Shown one piece after another: positions 9,489 to 19,235 of a stretch of DNA of 64,000 bases. Every line of letters begins with the position of its first letter. Position 1 is the stretch's first letter. Location: positions 39,290-103,289 of the forward strand of contig CAZNDM010000087.1 of NCBI GenBank assembly GCA_964571845.1, given 5' to 3'. Under the pieces are notes generated by a model. It searched no databases, was not told where the DNA came from, and worked only from the letters and a program-made list of their open reading frames with translations. The position numbers and the translations under genes were made by a program. This stretch comes from WFZT01 sp964571845 (lineage in GTDB: Bacteria; Hydrothermota; Hydrothermia; B15-G9; WFZT01).

Positions 9489-10648
9489 TTTCTCTCCTCA
9501 AGATATTTTTTAATCCTCTCCAACGCCTCCTCGATATTTTCGAGGGAATTGGCATAGGAGAACCTTATATAATGATTTGTCCTGTTGGAGCCAAAGTCAA
9601 CTCCCGGTGTTACCGCAACGCCTGCATTATCGAGGATCTCATGGGCAAATTTAAATGAGTCGTCGGAAAATCTCGAAATATTGGCAAAAACATAGAACGC
9701 ACCTGCAGGTGTGGATTTTATACCAAAACCAAGCTTTCTGAGCCCTTCAACCATAACTCTCCTTCTACGATCGTACTCTCTCCTCATGCTCTCGACAAAG
9801 CTCCAGCTCTCCTCAAAGGCATACAGGGCAGCATACTGGGCAATTGAGCTTGGACAGATAAAGAGATTCTGAGCGAGTTTGTGAACCGTGCTGAGCAAAC
9901 TTTCCGGTACTATCATCCATCCGAGTCTCCACCCTGTCATGGCAAAGAGCTTTGAAAATCCGTTTATCACGATCACATCATCTGAAAACTCGAGAGCTGT
10001 GTGCTCCTTTCCTTCATAAACGAGGCCATGATAAATCTCATCTGAGATGAAGAAAGGTGTTATTTCGATAGCCTCTCTTATCTTATCACCGGCTGTCAAT
10101 GTACCAGTTGGATTCGCAGGTGAGGCGATCAACAGTGCTTTGGTCCGTTCCGTTTTCCTCTTTTTAACCTCCTCAATTGAGATTTCAAAATTCTCTTCCT
10201 CGAAAACGGGCACAAAAACGGGCCTGGCATCAAATGCCCTTGCAAAGTTGGGGTAACAGGGATAACCGGGATCTGTAAAAATGATCTCGTCACCGATGTC
10301 CATTATTGCTGCCATGATCAGGATAAATGCTCCGGATGTACCATTGGTTACAACAACCCTTTCAGGTGATATCTCTATGCCGTAGTAAAAATTGTAGAAT
10401 TCGGCTATTTTTTCACGCAATTCAGGGATACCGAGACTGGGTGTGTAGTGTGTCCTGCCTTCCTTTATCGCCCTGATTCCAGCCTCTCTTATCGGTTCAG
10501 GTGTATCAAAATCCGGTTCACCTATTTCGAGATGTATGATACTTCTACCCTGCCTTTCGAGACGATGAGCCTTTTCAAGGATCTCCATTACAATGAAGGA
10601 GGTAATTTCTTTATTTCTTGTAGCAATCAGGCTTTTTTGAAAATCCAT
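9485..10648 (-). CDS. Class I/II pyridoxal-phosphate aminotransferase
   Basis: This 387-residue fold-type I aminotransferase is of the aspartate/aromatic group. The PLP lysine lies in INGFSKLFAMTGWRLGW (SKxxxxxGxRxG motif), the Asn of ASPANPTGT and the aspartate before EIYHGL contact the cofactor, and the Arg of HYIRFSYA binds the substrate carboxylate. It would transfer amino groups between an amino acid and 2-oxoglutarate in the cytoplasm. A GGGAG site precedes the ATG. It is the first gene before the Rrf2 regulator and is divergent from the tricorn-like protease gene. The exact amino donor cannot be told from sequence. Confidence 0.9.
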   Translation of the reverse strand: MDFQKSLIATRNKEITSFIVMEILEKAHRLERQGRSIIHLEIGEPDFDTPEPIREAGIRAIKEGRTHYTPSLGIPELREKIAEFYNFYYGIEISPERVVVTNGTSGAFILIMAAIMDIGDEIIFTDPGYPCYPNFARAFDARPVFVPVFEEENFEISIEEVKKRKTERTKALLIASPANPTGTLTAGDKIREAIEITPFFISDEIYHGLVYEGKEHTALEFSDDVIVINGFSKLFAMTGWRLGWMIVPESLLSTVHKLAQNLFICPSSIAQYAALYAFEESWSFVESMRREYDRRRRVMVEGLRKLGFGIKSTPAGAFYVFANISRFSDDSFKFAHEILDNAGVAVTPGVDFGSNRTNHYIRFSYANSLENIEEALERIKKYLEERK

Positions 10649-10697
10649 ATCCGCTCCCTTAAACTTTCCAAAATTTTTTGAAAAGGAGGTTTTTGAT

Positions 10698-13445
10698 ATG
10701 ATAAAGTATCTGATCTTTCTTTTTCTATCGTTAAATCAGGGGGGTACTCTTGGCCTATATTACCCATCGATATCCCCTGATGGCACAAAAATAGCATTCT
10801 CATTCAGGGGGGACATCTGGGTTTATGATACAGTAGAAAAGCAGGTCCAGCGAGTAACCCTGCACGAGGCAACGGACACGAGACCTGTATGGTCACCAGA
10901 TGGCAGGGAAATCGCTTTTGCATCAATGAGAAGTGGCAACTATGACATCTGGATCGTTCCAGCAAACGGGGGCACTCCAAGAAGGATTACTTTTAACCCC
11001 TCAACTGACATTCCAACAGACTGGAAAGGCGACACCATCCTTTTTTATTCCTACAGAAACAGGAGATTTTACACAATTTTCAAAATACACAAAGATGGGG
11101 GAATGCCCCTCAGTGTTACAAACTTCGACTCACATAGTGGTGTATTTGCACCAGATGGATCCATTTACTTTGTAAAAAACGGTGTCTCGTATTTCCGAAA
11201 AGGCTACAAAGGCTCGGCAAATGGCGAAATTTTCCGCCTGAAGAATAACAAATTTGAAAGAATTACAAACTATGAGGGAACTGATAGGGACCCTGCCGTT
11301 GATGCAAGTGGAAACCTGTATTTTATATCTGAAAGAGACAGTGGACTGCAAATCTACAGATTTGACGGTACACCTGTTAGAATTTCACACCTCGATAGGG
11401 GAGACGCCCTTCATCTCGCAGTTTCGAAAGATGGAAAGTATGCCGTAATTGAACATAAACTCACACTTTACAGAGTTGACCTCAAAACCGGTGAGGCAAA
11501 GCCTCTTGGTATAAACATCCAGACTGACAATAAACTTCCAGAAGAGTTTACAAGGGAATTTACAGATGTCGTAGAGTCTCCTTCCATGTCTCCTGATGGC
11601 AAATGGATAGCCTTTGCTATGAGAGGGGACATCTGGATAGTCTCTTCGAATGGTGGAGAGGCGAGAAAGATCACAGATGACACTTTCGAGGATGCATGGC
11701 CCCGCTTCTCACCTGACGGCAAAAAGATCGCTTTCTATTCGAACAGGGAAGGCAACAACGACATTTTTATCGTACCTGTTGAAGGCGGGGAACCGAAAAG
11801 GATCACAAAAGACAAGGCTGATGACTTCTTCGAAAGCTGGTCCCCCGATGGCCAGTACATCGTATTTACCTCCACGAGAAAAGGTAACAAAGACATTTTT
11901 GTCATCCGACTCAAAGATCACAAAGTCTTCCAGATAACAAAGCACGAGAAAGCAGACGACGATCCGGTCTTCTCCCCTGATGGAAGATGGATATACTTTG
12001 ATTCGCAGAGAAGTGGTAACGGCGAGATATACCGAATTCGTGTAAAGGACGGAAAACCTGTAGGGGAACCCGAAAGGCTGACACATGGGCCGGGTTACAA
12101 ACAGATCCCCACGCTCTCACCGGATGGGAAACTCGTTGCCTACGAAGTCTCATCTCGCCAGTCACCACCTAAAATTTTTGTCATGGATGCCGATGGAAAT
12201 CAGCATATCCAGCTAACTGAAGGGAGAACACCGAGCTGGGCAGGTGATTACATCGTATTCACAAATCGAGGTAAACTTCAGAAGATCCGGGCACCCAGAG
12301 AGCTGATCTTACCTGAAACAGTTGAGTTTACTGCAAAAGAAGTCGTCAAAAGACATGAGGACTTCAAGAAGATCTTCGATATGGCATGGTTGAAACTGAA
12401 AACGCGTTTTTACGACTCAACGATGCACGGAATAGACTGGGAATCAGTCAAAGAGTACTACCGCCCCCTGCTCGATTATGCAGAAACATACGGCGAGTTG
12501 AGAAAAGCTATTCTCTTTATGATGGGCGAGCTCAGGGCATCCCATATCGGGATCCAACCACCAAGAAAAGAGAGAAAAATTAAAGCCTTCACCGGATTTG
12601 AGATCGAAATCACAGAAAATGGGGCAAGAGTAACAAAAGTTTACAAAAATTCACCAGCAGAAAAGGCTGGACTGAAACCCGGTGACATTATCGTAAGTAT
12701 TGACACTTTCAGCACAAAAGACCCCCACTTCAATCTTTACAGAGTTGTCTATCAGAAAGACAGCATAAAAATCAGTACAGTAGATGAGGAAACCCTCACA
12801 ATAAAGGTTTTACCATGGGATACTTTGAGGACATTCGTATGGGAGGAATGGGAGGAGAAAAACAGAGAAATTGTTGACAAAGCCACAGATGGAAAGGTGG
12901 CATACCACCACATAAGGGCGATGAACGAAGATGAGCTTGCACGATTCAAAAAAGCGATTATGAGATTCCTGAAGGAGGGAAAAGAAGGTCTCATACTCGA
13001 TGTGAGATACAATCCTGGAGGCAGAATCCACGAGGCACTGCTGGATATTTTAACAAAGAAAGCTTATGCAAAATTTGTTCGCCGCGGACAAAAACCCCAG
13101 ATCCAGCCGTCATTGAGATGGGGAAAACCTCTTGTGGTGCTCATCAACGAATTTTCATTCTCGGATGCAGAGATTTTCCCCGCTGCTGTTAAATATCTCG
13201 GTATCGGTAAACTCGTGGGTGTACCAACGGGCGGCGGTGTGATTGGAACAGATCATGTAAAACTGCCTGACGGCTCCTCCCTCAATGTGCCTTATGTGGG
13301 ATGGTATCTACCAGATGGAACCAATCTCGAAGGCTACGGTGTTAAACCCGACTACTACATTGACAACGACCCCAACAATCCAGAAAAAGATCTTCAGCTC
13401 GAGAAGGCAATTGAAGTGATCCTTGAGGAGATCAAATCAGAATAG
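10698..13445 (+). CDS. Secreted tricorn-like protease (beta-propeller, PDZ, S41 peptidase)
   Basis: This 915-residue protein has a signal peptide, then at least seven TolB/PD40 repeats with SPDG motifs (near residues 27, 64, 297, 337, 381, 426 and 474) forming propellers, a helical segment, a PDZ domain near 620-700 and a C-terminal tail-specific protease domain. Candidate active-site residues follow the tricorn pattern: Ser615-His616 in GELRASHIGI, nucleophile Ser822 in NEFSFSDAEIF and Glu878 in NLEGYGVKPD. It probably degrades peptides or proteins outside the cytoplasmic membrane. The start has AGGAGG eight bases upstream. It is 50 bases from the divergent aminotransferase gene and appears to be a single-gene unit. 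Confidence 0.9.
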   Translation: MIKYLIFLFLSLNQGGTLGLYYPSISPDGTKIAFSFRGDIWVYDTVEKQVQRVTLHEATDTRPVWSPDGREIAFASMRSGNYDIWIVPANGGTPRRITFNPSTDIPTDWKGDTILFYSYRNRRFYTIFKIHKDGGMPLSVTNFDSHSGVFAPDGSIYFVKNGVSYFRKGYKGSANGEIFRLKNNKFERITNYEGTDRDPAVDASGNLYFISERDSGLQIYRFDGTPVRISHLDRGDALHLAVSKDGKYAVIEHKLTLYRVDLKTGEAKPLGINIQTDNKLPEEFTREFTDVVESPSMSPDGKWIAFAMRGDIWIVSSNGGEARKITDDTFEDAWPRFSPDGKKIAFYSNREGNNDIFIVPVEGGEPKRITKDKADDFFESWSPDGQYIVFTSTRKGNKDIFVIRLKDHKVFQITKHEKADDDPVFSPDGRWIYFDSQRSGNGEIYRIRVKDGKPVGEPERLTHGPGYKQIPTLSPDGKLVAYEVSSRQSPPKIFVMDADGNQHIQLTEGRTPSWAGDYIVFTNRGKLQKIRAPRELILPETVEFTAKEVVKRHEDFKKIFDMAWLKLKTRFYDSTMHGIDWESVKEYYRPLLDYAETYGELRKAILFMMGELRASHIGIQPPRKERKIKAFTGFEIEITENGARVTKVYKNSPAEKAGLKPGDIIVSIDTFSTKDPHFNLYRVVYQKDSIKISTVDEETLTIKVLPWDTLRTFVWEEWEEKNREIVDKATDGKVAYHHIRAMNEDELARFKKAIMRFLKEGKEGLILDVRYNPGGRIHEALLDILTKKAYAKFVRRGQKPQIQPSLRWGKPLVVLINEFSFSDAEIFPAAVKYLGIGKLVGVPTGGGVIGTDHVKLPDGSSLNVPYVGWYLPDGTNLEGYGVKPDYYIDNDPNNPEKDLQLEKAIEVILEEIKSE

Positions 13446-13674
13446 AAACGAGCCCGGGGCTGTTTGGGAAAGTTGTTAATCATTTTAATGGGAAAACACT
13501 GTCTTTATCCCCTTCCGCTTTGCGGGAGGAGATGATGAAGATCTTTATACCTCTTCAAGGCATAAAGAGGAATAGGTGGGGCAGTGCAAAACATTGTGGA
13601 GGTTGAAATCCCATTTGTATTTTCTCAAAGGAATCAATTGACCTGTTCAGGGAAAATGAGTTAGAATAAATCTG
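13446..13674 (+). repeat. Gene-free stretch with one degenerate GC hairpin repeat
   Basis: No gene is seen here. A hairpin at 13511-13529 (CTTCCGC, TTT loop, GCGGGAG) followed on the minus strand by GGGGATAAAGA matches the dispersed repeat family found in the larger gaps. A second small stem, CCTCTT with AAGAGG, follows near 13550. The right end holds the promoter of the ABC importer. Confidence 0.55.
13638..13667 (+). promoter_or_regulatory. Promoter of the ABC importer operon, predicted leaderless
   Basis: TTGACC (13638-13643), an 18-base spacer and TAGAAT (13662-13667) lie so close to the ATG at 13675 that only 7 bases separate the -10 box from the start codon. Transcription should begin at or within a base or two of the ATG. 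No Shine-Dalgarno sequence fits. Confidence 0.6.
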
Positions 13675-14928
13675 ATGAGAAAAATCATCGGAACACTCAT
13701 AAAAATTTCACTCATCACTCCGTTTGTTCTGTCAGGAAAATTGTATTTTCTTTCAACCCAGCTCGTACCGGTGGAAGAGTCAGAATGGTTTAGAAAGAAT
13801 GTGCTATCCAGCTTCGAGACGAAATATGGGATAAAAACAGTCTTCATCGGATCGAGCTACGGTGAATTTCAGGACAGGATTACATCTGAATACAGGTCGG
13901 GCCGTGGCAAAATCGATCTTACTGCCGGTCTTTCAAGTGACTATGAAGGGATTTCCGATGCGTTCCTCCCCATGAACGATTTCATGAGGAAACTCCAGGT
14001 AAACTTCGTCCCATCTGCAATCCGGTACTTAAAAGTGGACGGGAAAGTGGTTTATGTCCCGTGGCTCCAGACAACCTATATTTTTGTATGCAACAGGAAG
14101 GCACTCAAATACCTGCCCAAAGGAGCGGATATCAACAATCTGACATACGAGGAGTTGCTCCAGTGGGTAAAAAATGTGGAAGATGCAACCGGGAGAAAGC
14201 TTTTTGGCTTACCTGCAGGTCCCCGTGGACTGCTCCACAGGTTTATACACGGGTACCTTTACCCCTCTTTTACGGGAGCACAGATCCTGCACTTTGATGA
14301 CGCATCAGGTGTGAAGATGTGGCTGTATTTTCAGAATCTATGGAAACACACAAATCCAGGCTCTTCCGTATGGGAGAAGATGGATACCCCCTTACTTAGC
14401 GAAGAGGTGTGGATAGCCTGGGACCACATATCGAGGCTTAAAAATGCAATTATAGAGAAACCTGACCAATTTGTTATTTTCCCTGCGCCGGCAGGACCCG
14501 CTGGAAGAGGAATACTCCAGGTCCTCGTTGGGCTGGGTGTTACTTCATACTCAGACAGGAAAGACGAAGCCAAAAAACTGATTGAATACCTCCTGACTCC
14601 TGAGATTCAGAAGAAGATGCTCGAAGGCACGGGATTTATGCCGGTTATAACCGATGTCAAATTTGAAGAAAAGAATACACCCACAGCCATGATCTACAGA
14701 GGTGTCTCTGTACAGAGTGCGAAGAAGGATTTGATAGTCTCCTTCATTCCCGGAGGTCTTGGCCAGAGAAGTGGCGAATTTACAAAGATTTACCGCGATG
14801 CGTTTAGAGAGATCGTCCTCAAAAAGAAAAACCCCTCGAGTATCCTGAAGTTTTATGGTGAAAAATTGAGGAAGCTCTACAGGGAAACAGGGGCACGACT
14901 CCCATACCCCGATTATGAGATCAAATGA
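13675..14928 (+). CDS. ABC importer extracellular solute-binding protein, family 1
   Basis: This 417-residue protein begins with a signal peptide (MRKIIGTLIKISLITPFVLSG) and has the MalE/UgpB-like solute-binding fold, with a GxSS-like ligand segment and the family end region (EAKKLIEYLLTPEIQKKMLE). It should capture a sugar, sugar phosphate or similar solute outside the membrane and deliver it to the two permeases encoded directly downstream. No lipobox Cys is evident after the signal. It overlaps the first permease gene by 14 bases. The ligand cannot be read from sequence. The start follows a promoter by a few bases only, which suggests a leaderless message. Confidence 0.9.
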   Translation: MRKIIGTLIKISLITPFVLSGKLYFLSTQLVPVEESEWFRKNVLSSFETKYGIKTVFIGSSYGEFQDRITSEYRSGRGKIDLTAGLSSDYEGISDAFLPMNDFMRKLQVNFVPSAIRYLKVDGKVVYVPWLQTTYIFVCNRKALKYLPKGADINNLTYEELLQWVKNVEDATGRKLFGLPAGPRGLLHRFIHGYLYPSFTGAQILHFDDASGVKMWLYFQNLWKHTNPGSSVWEKMDTPLLSEEVWIAWDHISRLKNAIIEKPDQFVIFPAPAGPAGRGILQVLVGLGVTSYSDRKDEAKKLIEYLLTPEIQKKMLEGTGFMPVITDVKFEEKNTPTAMIYRGVSVQSAKKDLIVSFIPGGLGQRSGEFTKIYRDAFREIVLKKKNPSSILKFYGEKLRKLYRETGARLPYPDYEIK

Positions 14929-15754
14929 GACCCCTTATCTGTTACTCGCACCATTAATTCTATACATCCTTTTTTTCTTTTTGAGTCCATTCGGTAGCGC
15001 CATAAAACTCGCATTTTTCAACGATTCAGGTAGCTTTACCCTGAAGTATTTCTCTGAGACCTTAAAAGACATAAGGTTTTATGCAGCTCTCAAATATACC
15101 GTCCTCTTTGCACTAACCATAATTCCCTTACAGCTTGTAACTGCATTCTTTGTTGCACTTTTTATAACAAAAAGCGGGAACAGCTGGCTCATGTTCGTTG
15201 CATCGATCCCCCTTGCCATATCAGACCTTGCCGCAGGCCTTATTTTCCTTGCCATATTTAGCGAAAGTGGATTTCTGAATTCCTTCCTTTATACACTCGG
15301 TATAATTGACAAACCTTTTTATTTTCTATCCTTTCAGAATACCTGGCTTCTTTTTTTAACAGTTGTGATAGCTGAACACTGGAGAGCTACATCGATTGTG
15401 CTCCTGATCCTCGTTGCAGGGCTTCAAATGATCGAGAAGGATTTCAACGACGCTGCAAGTATATTTGGGGCAAATTTCTTTAAAAAGACCTATTTTGTAA
15501 CACTACCCCTCCTGAAGCCCTCAATACAATCTGCACTTATCATCAGAACGATCTTTGCGTTTCAGATGTTCGCAGTTGTACTTGCCCTTGCAGGTGATAT
15601 GATCCCGGTTTTATCAGGTGAAGCTTACTTCTGGTATTCTCTTTACAGGAACCCGCACATCGCCTCTGTCTATGCGCTCATAATCATCTTTATCTCTATC
15701 CTTTTTACTCTCATCTATCTCAGGCTATTGAGACACAGGGAGGTACTTCGATGA
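14915..15754 (+). CDS. ABC sugar-type importer permease (MalF/UgpA-like)
   Basis: This 279-residue inner-membrane protein has about six transmembrane helices and the EAA loop that docks on the ATPase, FNDAASIFGANFFKKTYFVTLP near residues 175-195. It is the first of two permeases of a CUT1-type importer. It overlaps the binding-protein gene by 14 bases and the next permease by 4 bases (ATGA), so translation is coupled. The length is typical of the family. Confidence 0.93.
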   Translation: MRSNETPYLLLAPLILYILFFFLSPFGSAIKLAFFNDSGSFTLKYFSETLKDIRFYAALKYTVLFALTIIPLQLVTAFFVALFITKSGNSWLMFVASIPLAISDLAAGLIFLAIFSESGFLNSFLYTLGIIDKPFYFLSFQNTWLLFLTVVIAEHWRATSIVLLILVAGLQMIEKDFNDAASIFGANFFKKTYFVTLPLLKPSIQSALIIRTIFAFQMFAVVLALAGDMIPVLSGEAYFWYSLYRNPHIASVYALIIIFISILFTLIYLRLLRHREVLR

Positions 15755-16563
15755 AAGTCCTGAAAAAGGTAGCGGAACTAATCTTTGCAGCTTCAGTTGC
15801 CCTGTGGATCCTGCTCCCGATCTATTTCATCACAGTCCTTTCCCTGACGACAAAAAGGGAAATTTTTTCATTTCCCAAGCGTTTTATACCTTCTGAGTTT
15901 TCCCTTGAAGTGCTCAGATTTTTCGTGGAATCCCATGGAACAGTTCGCTCTTTATTAAACAGCGTTATCGTAGCGTTATTCACAATAGTCGTTGTCCTCG
16001 TTATCTCTCTTCCTGCCGCTTACGGGCTTTCAAGGTACAGGTTTAAGGGAAGAGACTCCATAATGCTTTTTATCCTGACATCGAGAATGCTCCCCATACC
16101 ACTTCTCGCCATACCATTAACCAATCTTTACATAGCCATAAGACTCTACGACAATCTTCTCGGAGTTGCATTCCTCCATGCAGCCATGGCAATGCCATTT
16201 GCAATAATCATTTTGACGGGCATATTCGTAAAAATATCATCAGACTATGAAGAGGCTGCCTGGATTTTCGGAGCTTCAAAAATGCAGACTTTTATCAGAG
16301 TTACCCTTCCCCTCGCCCTTCCGGGAATAACAGCCATGCTGATTTTCACTTTTATCACTTCCTGGAACGAGGTTTTTGCCGCGAGTATCCTGACAGTAGA
16401 AAATAGAACCCTTTCAGCCCATGTTCTTAATGTGATGCAGGCATCCCCTATTTATTTCAAGTATGCAGCAGGATTTTTCCTCTCAATTCCAGCAATAATT
16501 TTTATATTTCTCATCAGAAACTATCTGTTCAACATGTGGGGAGGTTTTCAGAGTGAAAAGTAA
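15751..16563 (+). CDS. ABC sugar-type importer permease (MalG/UgpE-like)
   Basis: This 270-residue membrane protein has six predicted helices and a clear EAA loop (YEEAAWIFGASKMQTFIRV). It is the second permease of the importer and pairs with the preceding subunit to form the channel. The 4-base overlap upstream and 11-base overlap with the ATPase gene show one operon. The Pro-Leu-rich helix after RMLPIPLLAIP is typical of MalG homologues. Confidence 0.94.
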   Translation: MKVLKKVAELIFAASVALWILLPIYFITVLSLTTKREIFSFPKRFIPSEFSLEVLRFFVESHGTVRSLLNSVIVALFTIVVVLVISLPAAYGLSRYRFKGRDSIMLFILTSRMLPIPLLAIPLTNLYIAIRLYDNLLGVAFLHAAMAMPFAIIILTGIFVKISSDYEEAAWIFGASKMQTFIRVTLPLALPGITAMLIFTFITSWNEVFAASILTVENRTLSAHVLNVMQASPIYFKYAAGFFLSIPAIIFIFLIRNYLFNMWGGFQSEK

Positions 16564-17623
16564 AGGTATTAGACTTCAAAATGTCTTAAAAAAGTTTGGT
16601 AAAAATGTCGTCTTGAAAAACATAAACCTTGATGTCAAACCCGGCGAATTTCTTGTTCTGCTTGGTCCTTCAGGATGTGGAAAAACAACGACTCTCAGAC
16701 TCATTGCAGGTGTCGAGAAAGTGGATTCGGGCAGAATATTCATTGGCGAAAGAGATGTAACAGACCTCCCTCCACAGAAGCGTAATGTTTCGATGGTTTT
16801 CCAGAATTATGCCATCTTCCCTCACATGAATGTGTATGACAACATTGGTTTTGGATTGAAAATGCGGGGTGCTGACAAAGAGACCATAAGGGAAAAGGTC
16901 ATTGAGGTCTCAAAGTTATTGAAGATAGAAGATCTGCTCGACAGGTTTCCCTCACAATTATCAGGTGGTCAGAGACAGAGGGTAGCAGTTGCCCGTGCCC
17001 TTGCAACACCTTTTGATGTCCTCCTCATGGATGAGCCCCTTTCCAACCTCGATGCACTCCTGCGGGCAGAGATGAGAGCTGAGCTCAAAAAACTTCATCA
17101 AAAGTTTATGCACACGGTGGTTTATGTAACCCACGATCAGGTTGAAGCCCTCACTCTTGGAAACAGAATTGCGGTAATGTTCGATGGAGAAATCCATCAG
17201 GTAGGGACACCTGAAGAAATCTACGAATTCCCCGAAAACACCCGTGTGGCGCGTTTCATTGGAACTCCACCCATGAACCTACTCAGTGCCAGAATCACCG
17301 ACAATGTCATGGTGGGCAAGACCACTTTCCCCCTTTCGAAAAAAATCGTGGATCTTTTGAAAAGTCTCGGGGTAAAGGAATTTGTCATTGGATTCAGGCC
17401 GGAATATGTGAGGTTTGATGAAAAGGGGATAAGAGGGAAAATTGTGCTAAAAGAAAATATCGGCCACAACGAAATCCTGAACATCCAGTTTGAAAACAAT
17501 GTAATCAAGGCAATTACAAGAAGGGGAGAGATAACGAGAGAAGAAATAAATTTCCACATCCCGGAGGAAAATCTAAGAATATTCATCAACGGAAAACTTC
17601 TCAAATCCCCTCACACTTCTTGA
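16553..17623 (+). CDS. ABC importer ATPase (MalK/UgpC-like)
   Basis: This 356-residue ATPase energises the importer. Walker A is GPSGCGKTT, the signature is LSGGQRQRVAVARAL, Walker B is VLLMDEPLSNLD and the switch His is in VTHDQ. After about residue 235 a TOBE/MOP-type regulatory domain follows, as in MalK. The start is GTG, overlapping the upstream permease by 11 bases. It is the last gene of the operon. An 800-base gene-free stretch with repeats follows, and no strong terminator hairpin is seen directly after the stop. Confidence 0.95.
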   Translation: MKSKGIRLQNVLKKFGKNVVLKNINLDVKPGEFLVLLGPSGCGKTTTLRLIAGVEKVDSGRIFIGERDVTDLPPQKRNVSMVFQNYAIFPHMNVYDNIGFGLKMRGADKETIREKVIEVSKLLKIEDLLDRFPSQLSGGQRQRVAVARALATPFDVLLMDEPLSNLDALLRAEMRAELKKLHQKFMHTVVYVTHDQVEALTLGNRIAVMFDGEIHQVGTPEEIYEFPENTRVARFIGTPPMNLLSARITDNVMVGKTTFPLSKKIVDLLKSLGVKEFVIGFRPEYVRFDEKGIRGKIVLKENIGHNEILNIQFENNVIKAITRRGEITREEINFHIPEENLRIFINGKLLKSPHTS

Positions 17624-18423
17624 AAGAACAATTCACCTATACCATAAATGACAGGGGAACGGCTCAAGATTAAGAAAACTCAATGATGGTTCTCTTCCTT
17701 TGATCTGCTCATTCCCGGAACGGGAACCGATGCTTAAAGACTTTTCATTTTACCTGAAAAGCGGGAAATAGACTCTACTCACGATTTCACAAACCTCGCT
17801 CACGCTCTGATACTGAAATCCATAGAGGTTGCAAAAGGGCTCCAACTCCTACTTACTTTGAAATATTTGTAGGAAATCCCCAGTTGAGATCATCCGTAAA
17901 ATGCTATGGGGAAAGGAGGGATTGAAATTTTTTTATTTTCACATCGAAGTGAAATGGCATTGTGTAAGAGGCTCCATTAATCTCCGTCCCCGCTCATGTA
18001 AATGTTGTGGCGGAGGATAAAGGTGAAAGCAAAAGTCAGATTTGACGGGGAAGCAATGAGTGCCTTTTCACCCTCTCCTCAATCCTTTCCCCGCGCCGGG
18101 AGGGGAGGTTGTCGATACACTTTGCAGTCAAAGTACAACAAAAAAATTCTTCTCCCACTTTGTGGTTAAAGCGATTGCCTGCTCCAAAGAGGGAGAAAAC
18201 CGCAGGTGGCTGAAAGTGACGGAAGAATTGTGAGTGAGTCATGTAAACCTTCCGATACAACAGGATTGAAATTGTAGGTGAATTTCCGTGAGCAGAAAGT
18301 GAAAAATAAGTTTGTAAATAAAAAATACTTAATTTTCAACACCATCAGTAAGGGGGTTGACAGTGCGAGGCCTCCAATTTAGAATAATTCCAGATTAAAA
18401 AACATTAAAAAGGAGGTTGTAAA
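17624..18423 (+). repeat. 800-base gene-free stretch with dispersed palindromic repeats
   Basis: No convincing gene is present; the short frames have no coding character. An inverted pair of the dispersed repeat lies at about 18009-18105: GGAGGATAAAGGTGAAAGC on the plus strand facing the reverse-oriented TTCACCCTCTCCTCAATCC, next to a GC hairpin (18084-18105). The right part (about 18293-18347, ending AATTTTCAACACC) resembles the edge sequence seen in other gaps. The last 70 bases hold the peroxiredoxin promoter. Confidence 0.55.
18357..18385 (+). promoter_or_regulatory. Strong promoter of the peroxiredoxin gene
   Basis: A perfect -35 box TTGACA (18357-18362) is followed after 17 bases by TAGAAT (18380-18385). 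The leader of about 30 bases ends in AAAAAGGAGG seven bases before the ATG. This predicts high constitutive expression; no operator is evident. Confidence 0.75.
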
Positions 18424-19068
18424 ATGGAGGCAAGAATCCCTCTTATCGGAGAAAAGTTCCCTGAGATGGAAGTCGTAACAACTCACGGAAAGATTAAGTT
18501 ACCTGAGGCTTACGAGGGGAAATGGTTCATTCTCTTCAGCCACCCTGCTGACTTCACACCTGTTTGCACAACTGAGTTCGTCGCATTCCAGAAAAGGTAC
18601 GATGAGTTCAGAAAGCTCAATACAGAGCTCATCGGTCTGAGTATTGACCAGGTCTTCTCACACATTAAATGGGTCGAGTGGATCAAGGACAATCTTAATG
18701 TGGAAATCCAGTTTCCAATTATTGCAGACGACACAGGCGCTGTTGCCAACAAACTCGGACTCGTCCATCCAGGTAAGGGCACAAACACGGTGAGAGCCGT
18801 CTTTATTGTGGACCCCAAGGGGATAATCAGGGCTATCCTCTATTATCCTCAGGAGCTGGGCCGTAACATGGACGAAATTCTCAGAATGATCAAAGGCTTC
18901 CAGGTTTCTGACGAACATGGTGTGGCTATTCCAGCAAACTGGCCAAACAACGAGCTCATTGGTGATGAGGTAATTATACCTCCAGCAGCAGATGTGAAAA
19001 CAGCTGAGGAGAGACCCAAACAGTACGATTGCTACGACTGGTGGTTCTGTCACAAGAAACTTTCATAA
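18424..19068 (+). CDS. Peroxiredoxin, archaeal/thermophilic Prx6-like type
   Basis: This 214-residue thiol peroxidase reduces hydrogen peroxide and organic peroxides. The peroxidatic cysteine is Cys48 in PADFTPVCTTEF. Two C-terminal cysteines, Cys203 and Cys209 in YDCYDWWFC, match the layout of the Aeropyrum pernix enzyme, where one acts as resolving Cys. The long C-terminal arm (residues 165-214) is the oligomerisation domain of that group. A consensus promoter and AGGAGG site precede it, so it is probably abundant. A 17-bp perfect hairpin follows the stop and should end transcription. No reductase partner gene is adjacent. Confidence 0.95.
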   Translation: MEARIPLIGEKFPEMEVVTTHGKIKLPEAYEGKWFILFSHPADFTPVCTTEFVAFQKRYDEFRKLNTELIGLSIDQVFSHIKWVEWIKDNLNVEIQFPIIADDTGAVANKLGLVHPGKGTNTVRAVFIVDPKGIIRAILYYPQELGRNMDEILRMIKGFQVSDEHGVAIPANWPNNELIGDEVIIPPAADVKTAEERPKQYDCYDWWFCHKKLS

Positions 19069-19089
19069 GTAAAGATTGAAAATCGAAGG

Positions 19090-19126
19090 GGGGGGCGGGG
19101 CGCGCGGCACGCGCGCCCCGCCCCCC
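19090..19126 (+). terminator. Long perfect GC hairpin after peroxiredoxin gene
   Basis: A 17-bp perfect stem (19090-19106 with 19110-19126) closes a GCA loop and is almost pure G and C. It lies 21 bases after the peroxiredoxin stop. The run after it is AATTCTAT rather than a long T tract. The inner 35 bases are identical to the hairpin at 57807-57853. Confidence 0.75.
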
Positions 19127-19175
19127 AATTCTATCCCCCTCCCACCATCCTCCCTCACACACCTTTTTGCCCCGC

Positions 19176-19204
19176 TTGACATCATCCCTTGTAAAATTTT
19201 AAAC
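19176..19204 (+). promoter_or_regulatory. Probable promoter of the lamin-tail secreted protein gene
   Basis: TTGACA at 19176-19181 is followed after 17 bases by the weaker TTAAAC (19199-19204). A GGGAGGT ribosome site and the ATG at 19236 follow. The -10 box is poor, so the exact position is uncertain. Confidence 0.45.
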
Positions 19205-19235
19205 TTGCCTTTGTCACTCAAAAGGGAGGTCGGTT

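Noticed and set aside
17624..18423. Transposase or phage remnant in the 800-base gap
   Set aside because: No frame shows recombinase or transposase motifs; only repeats and a promoter are visible.
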